Assembly (NCBI GenBank): GCA_023807065.1
Contig: JAJJLU010003655.1
Span: forward strand, 1 to 41,634
Reading direction: 5' to 3'
Length of the DNA: 41,634 bases
DNA from: Isotricha intestinalis
Lineage: Eukaryota; Ciliophora; Litostomatea; Vestibuliferida; Isotrichidae
Positions 38,989-41,634 of this stretch are shown here, one piece after another. Made by a program: the position numbers and the translations under genes. The notes below the pieces were generated by a model that saw only the letters and a program-made list of their open reading frames with translations, made no database searches and was not told the DNA's origin. Every line of letters starts with the position of its first letter. The stretch's first letter is position 1.

Positions 38989-39261
38989 TTTAGCCCATAA
39001 AAATTTAAAAAAATATGAAAAAAAATAGAAAATAATACTTAAAAAAATGAATAAAAAATAAAATAAAAAAACTTTAAAACTCAAAAAAAAATATAAATTA
39101 TCTCCCAAAATAAATACCTTCAACATAACATCTGAGGAACTCTTCAACCAATGGTAAGTGCACTAATCAAGGAATAGCCTAAAAACCCAGAAAATAGCAT
39201 TATAACATTTACATAGAATCTCTTCAGATTCAATAATTATATAATTATAAGATAAAATCAC

Positions 39262-39552
39262 AGGAGAAAACATAGAAGAATAGAATATTTAAGAAGAGAA
39301 ATAAAATGCTATAAAAAAAAATATGAAAAAAAAGACAAAGAAATGGAAGTTTCCTCAGAAAATGAAGAAAACTTTTCACCAGAAAAACAAAAAAGAATTG
39401 ATGAAGAAATGAAAAAAAGTCAACAAATACAAAGAACACATCAAATTGTTTCTATAAAAATATATGGAATTCATAATAAAAAAGATGAATATATAACTTG
39501 AGTAGTACACAGAAGAACAAAAAAAGAGAATTATAGAAAAATGTCTTTATTA
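39262..39552 (+). pseudogene. decayed coding fragment with charged helix
   Basis: The + strand reads R-R-I-E-Y-L-R-R-E-I-K, then K-K-D-K-E-M-E-V-S-S-E-N-E-E, S-P-E-K-Q-K-R-I-D-E-E-M-K-K and I-V-S-I-K-I-Y-G-I-H-N-K-K-D-E-Y-I-T, then TGA at 39499-39501 and V-V-H-R-R-T-K-K-E. The last part resembles the first strands of a PX-type domain, with an aromatic residue expected where the TGA stands. It is a fragment. Upstream sequence from 39130 to 39240 may belong to it (see the intron-like finding). Confidence 0.4.
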
Positions 39553-40170
39553 CTAAAATATTTTAGATTTATTCATTATTCTTGGAACAACACTTAATAA
39601 TCCAAATATACTTCTTGTATTTTCAAGATTATAATTATTTATTGATGTATCATCTTCATCCCTCTTTCTATGCATTATTCTGTTATTTGTAATAAAAAAA
39701 TTCATTTTATCTTCATTTTTTATAAATGGGCTTTCTAAAATGTTGTAATTTATCTACAATTTAATTAAATGCAAATGTACACTTATTACAAAATATTTTA
39801 TATATTTTAACATCTTTTATATTGCATAATTTATAATCTATTATACTTTCTCTTATTTAAATCAGAAGGTAAACTATTTTTTTTATCAAATAAAGTTAAA
39901 TATTGTATAAATAATTTTTTATCTAACATAAATGGAATTATTTTATGAAAATTCATTTTATTTTATATTCCAACATTTTTTAATTCATTTAACAAATTTT
40001 GATCTCTTGTAACACCAGATTGTAAATAATAATATAAATATATTTCATAATCAGGCATATTAATAATATAATATTTTTAATAAATTTTCAAAGTAATTCT
40101 AACATTGAAATAGCTTAGTTTTAGATAAATAAAATAGTAATTTCTTTTGAAATTTCTTTAAAATATTATT
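39553..40170 (-). pseudogene. decayed gene, family unknown
   Basis: The minus strand ends at a TAG at 39553-39555 after M-N-K-S-K-I-F. Upstream it reads, in blocks, S-I-F-G-L-L-S-V-V-P-R-I, then I-Y-K-I-F-C-N-K-C-T-F-A-F-N followed by TAA and I-V-D-K-L-Q-H-F, then P-F-M-L-D-K-K-L-F-I-Q-Y-L, then Y-L-Q-S-G-V-T-R-D-Q-N-L-L-N-E-L, and near 40100 I-S-M-L-E-L-L followed by TGA (40088-40090) and K-F-I-K-N-I. At least three frameshifts link them. The family is not recognised. The Cys pair may be a remnant of a metal site. Confidence 0.45.
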
Positions 40171-41634
40171 TTAAAAAATTCAAAATCATGATTTCAAAAC
40201 TCATTTAATTTTTTAAATGTTATTAAATAAAAATTTAATTCAGAATCTAAGAGTTATCATTAAATATACAGTAATTACTCAGTAAATCTTTTTAGAAAAT
40301 AGAGTTAAAAAATAATATTATTATTTCTTTATAAATTCTATTCATCTTAAATTTTGTTTGTCTAGAATATTAACTTTATATTGACTTTGAGAATGGTTTC
40401 AATAATAATTAATTTATTTAAGTTTATTATTTATTTTTGTAGAAGGAATAATTTCGTTCGTCTATATATTATTTTTCATATTAAATTTAATTATTAATTT
40501 TTGAGAAAGCTTTTTGAATAATATTAATCATTTTTTATTATCATATTTTGAAAAATAGTTTAAAAATTTTATCAAATGAATAAAAAATCTTTGTTAACAA
40601 TAAATTGAAAAATAAAATTGAAAAATTGAATTGAATGTCATCATATAGAAATCTTCATGACAAAAATGAGAATATTAATTTTTAATTATTTTAAAGCTTA
40701 TAAAAATTATATTTTTGTCAAACTAATAATAATATTTATCATATTTCAAAACAAATTGATTTTATTTTTTTGAATTTTTAGATATTATAATAATTAAAAG
40801 ATTTGTGATTAAATATCTAATTTACGAATACTTTTATTTTCATAATTATCATTAAATTTTATAATTCATCATACTCTTTTTAATTTTATGTATTTTTTAG
40901 TATTATTTATTAAAGGAGCAGTATTAATTTTACTTCTTTTCAAAAATATTTTCAATATTTTTTATCATTTTTTAAAAACATTCAACAATTAAATGAATTT
41001 TTGTATTATTTAATTTTGTTTTTATTTTTATATGTTATTTAATTTATTATTCAATTCAATTTCCTTTTATATTATTATTATATTGTTTATTTAAATTATT
41101 CTTTTCTTATTTATATATTTAAAAGTTTCTTATTATTTTCATAATAATAAATGCCTTTAGAAGTAGTGTTTACAAAATGTTCCATTTTAAATAAAGTAGT
41201 GCAGGTTCTCTATTAAAATCTAAATTTAAAATAATTTTTGTGTGAGAAAAAAAATTAATCAAAAAAAATTAAATATTATTTTCCCTAATATTATATTTAT
41301 ATATTATTATAACAATGGTTTATAACTTTTTGATATGCAATATTTAGGGAATCTAATTAAATTTAATTTTATCATAAATATATAAATGTATTTTTCAATA
41401 CAATAACAATTATAATTATCTTTAGTTCTTGTTTCTTCTGTAGAATAAATATAAATAATATAAGATGAAGAAGATAAATTAAGTGATAATATCATTAAAT
41501 TCATTATAAATATAATTATTAAATTTATCATATTATAATGGAATTAATTTTTTTGAAAAAAAAAATAGAAAAAAATATAAATATTATGAAGATGAAGGAT
41601 AATTATATTTTATGTGAATATAATATAAAGAATG
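40171..41634. other. AT-rich, mostly without genes; one doubtful decayed frame
   Basis: No intact gene is visible. On the minus strand around 41250-41110 there are short coding-like blocks (N-R-E-P-A-L-L-Y-L-K, then F-V-N-T-T-S-K-G-I-Y-Y-Y-E-N). A further frame between about 41000 and 40800 contains F-L-K-N-D-K-K-Y and I-I-K-F-N-D-N-Y-E-N, again interrupted by TGA and TAA. A 74-codon minus-strand frame at 41307-41531 has a hydrophobic start, but nothing confirms it. There are no telomeric repeats, tRNA or rRNA. Confidence 0.3.

Noticed and set aside
34976..40170. Repeat-induced point mutation (RIP) as the cause of the stops
   Set aside because: Classical RIP prefers C followed by A. That fits CAA to TAA, but in a Trp codon it would yield TAG, while TGA is what is seen. 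The region is also not an evident repeat.
41307..41531. 74-codon minus-strand frame with a hydrophobic start
   Set aside because: It could look like a signal peptide, but the sequence is what A/T-rich DNA gives by chance and it sits in the decayed zone. There is no supporting motif.
1..41634. tRNA genes, rRNA, CRISPR arrays, telomeric repeats and intact transposons
   Set aside because: I looked for cloverleaf-like GC patches, spaced direct repeats, terminal simple repeats and transposase or reverse-transcriptase motifs and found none that I can support.

Overview
The window is a very AT-rich (by eye well over 75% A+T) piece of nuclear DNA from a unicellular eukaryote. The evidence is a clear U2 spliceosomal snRNA gene and eukaryote-type proteins: a three-repeat Myb, an FCP1/SCP phosphatase, RING plus TRAF-type zinc fingers, a possible OSCA/TMEM63 channel, WD40, Hsp70 and a potassium-channel beta subunit. 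Several proteins have the flavour of ciliates or similar protists: a TM2 protein with signal peptide, a giant Cys-rich multi-pass receptor-like protein, a DUF4200-like axonemal coiled coil and a Cys-less transglutaminase. No telomere, rRNA or mitochondrial marker is present, so the lineage is an inference. The intact genes are uninterrupted reading frames in the standard code. They end almost always in TAA, once in TAG and twice in TGA.

Positions 1-33,200 are compact and gene-rich: sixteen intact protein genes on both strands and the U2 gene, with spacers from 26 to a few hundred bases. Order: two unknown basic proteins (-), a decayed gene island (4.8-5.4 kb), Myb (-), then a co-directional + run (ADP-ribosylglycohydrolase, PHOSPHO-type phosphatase, TM2 protein, CTD-type phosphatase). 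Next come a coiled-coil protein (-), U2 snRNA (-), histidine phosphatase (-), RING/TRAF protein (+), the Cys-rich receptor (-), a Gly/Pro/Arg-rich protein (-), a UEV-like protein (-), a ten-pass membrane protein (-), a small unknown (-), a transglutaminase-like coiled-coil protein (-) and an unknown 755-residue protein (+). There is no sign of one shared pathway. Regulation, protein modification, membrane and cytoskeletal roles are mixed, as in ordinary eukaryotic housekeeping DNA.

From about 33.4 kb to the end the character changes to a gene graveyard. A WD40 gene is broken only by three single-base deletions. It is followed by an Hsp70 fragment, a Kv-beta aldo-keto reductase, a PH-domain-like gene, a coiled-coil-like gene and further fragments, all broken by frameshifts and in-frame stops. 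The in-frame stops in these decayed genes fall almost entirely at positions compatible with Gln (TAA) and Trp (TGA), with no TAG seen at Trp-like positions. This is the most unusual signal in the window. It may reflect strongly transition-biased decay, or genes once read with a different code.
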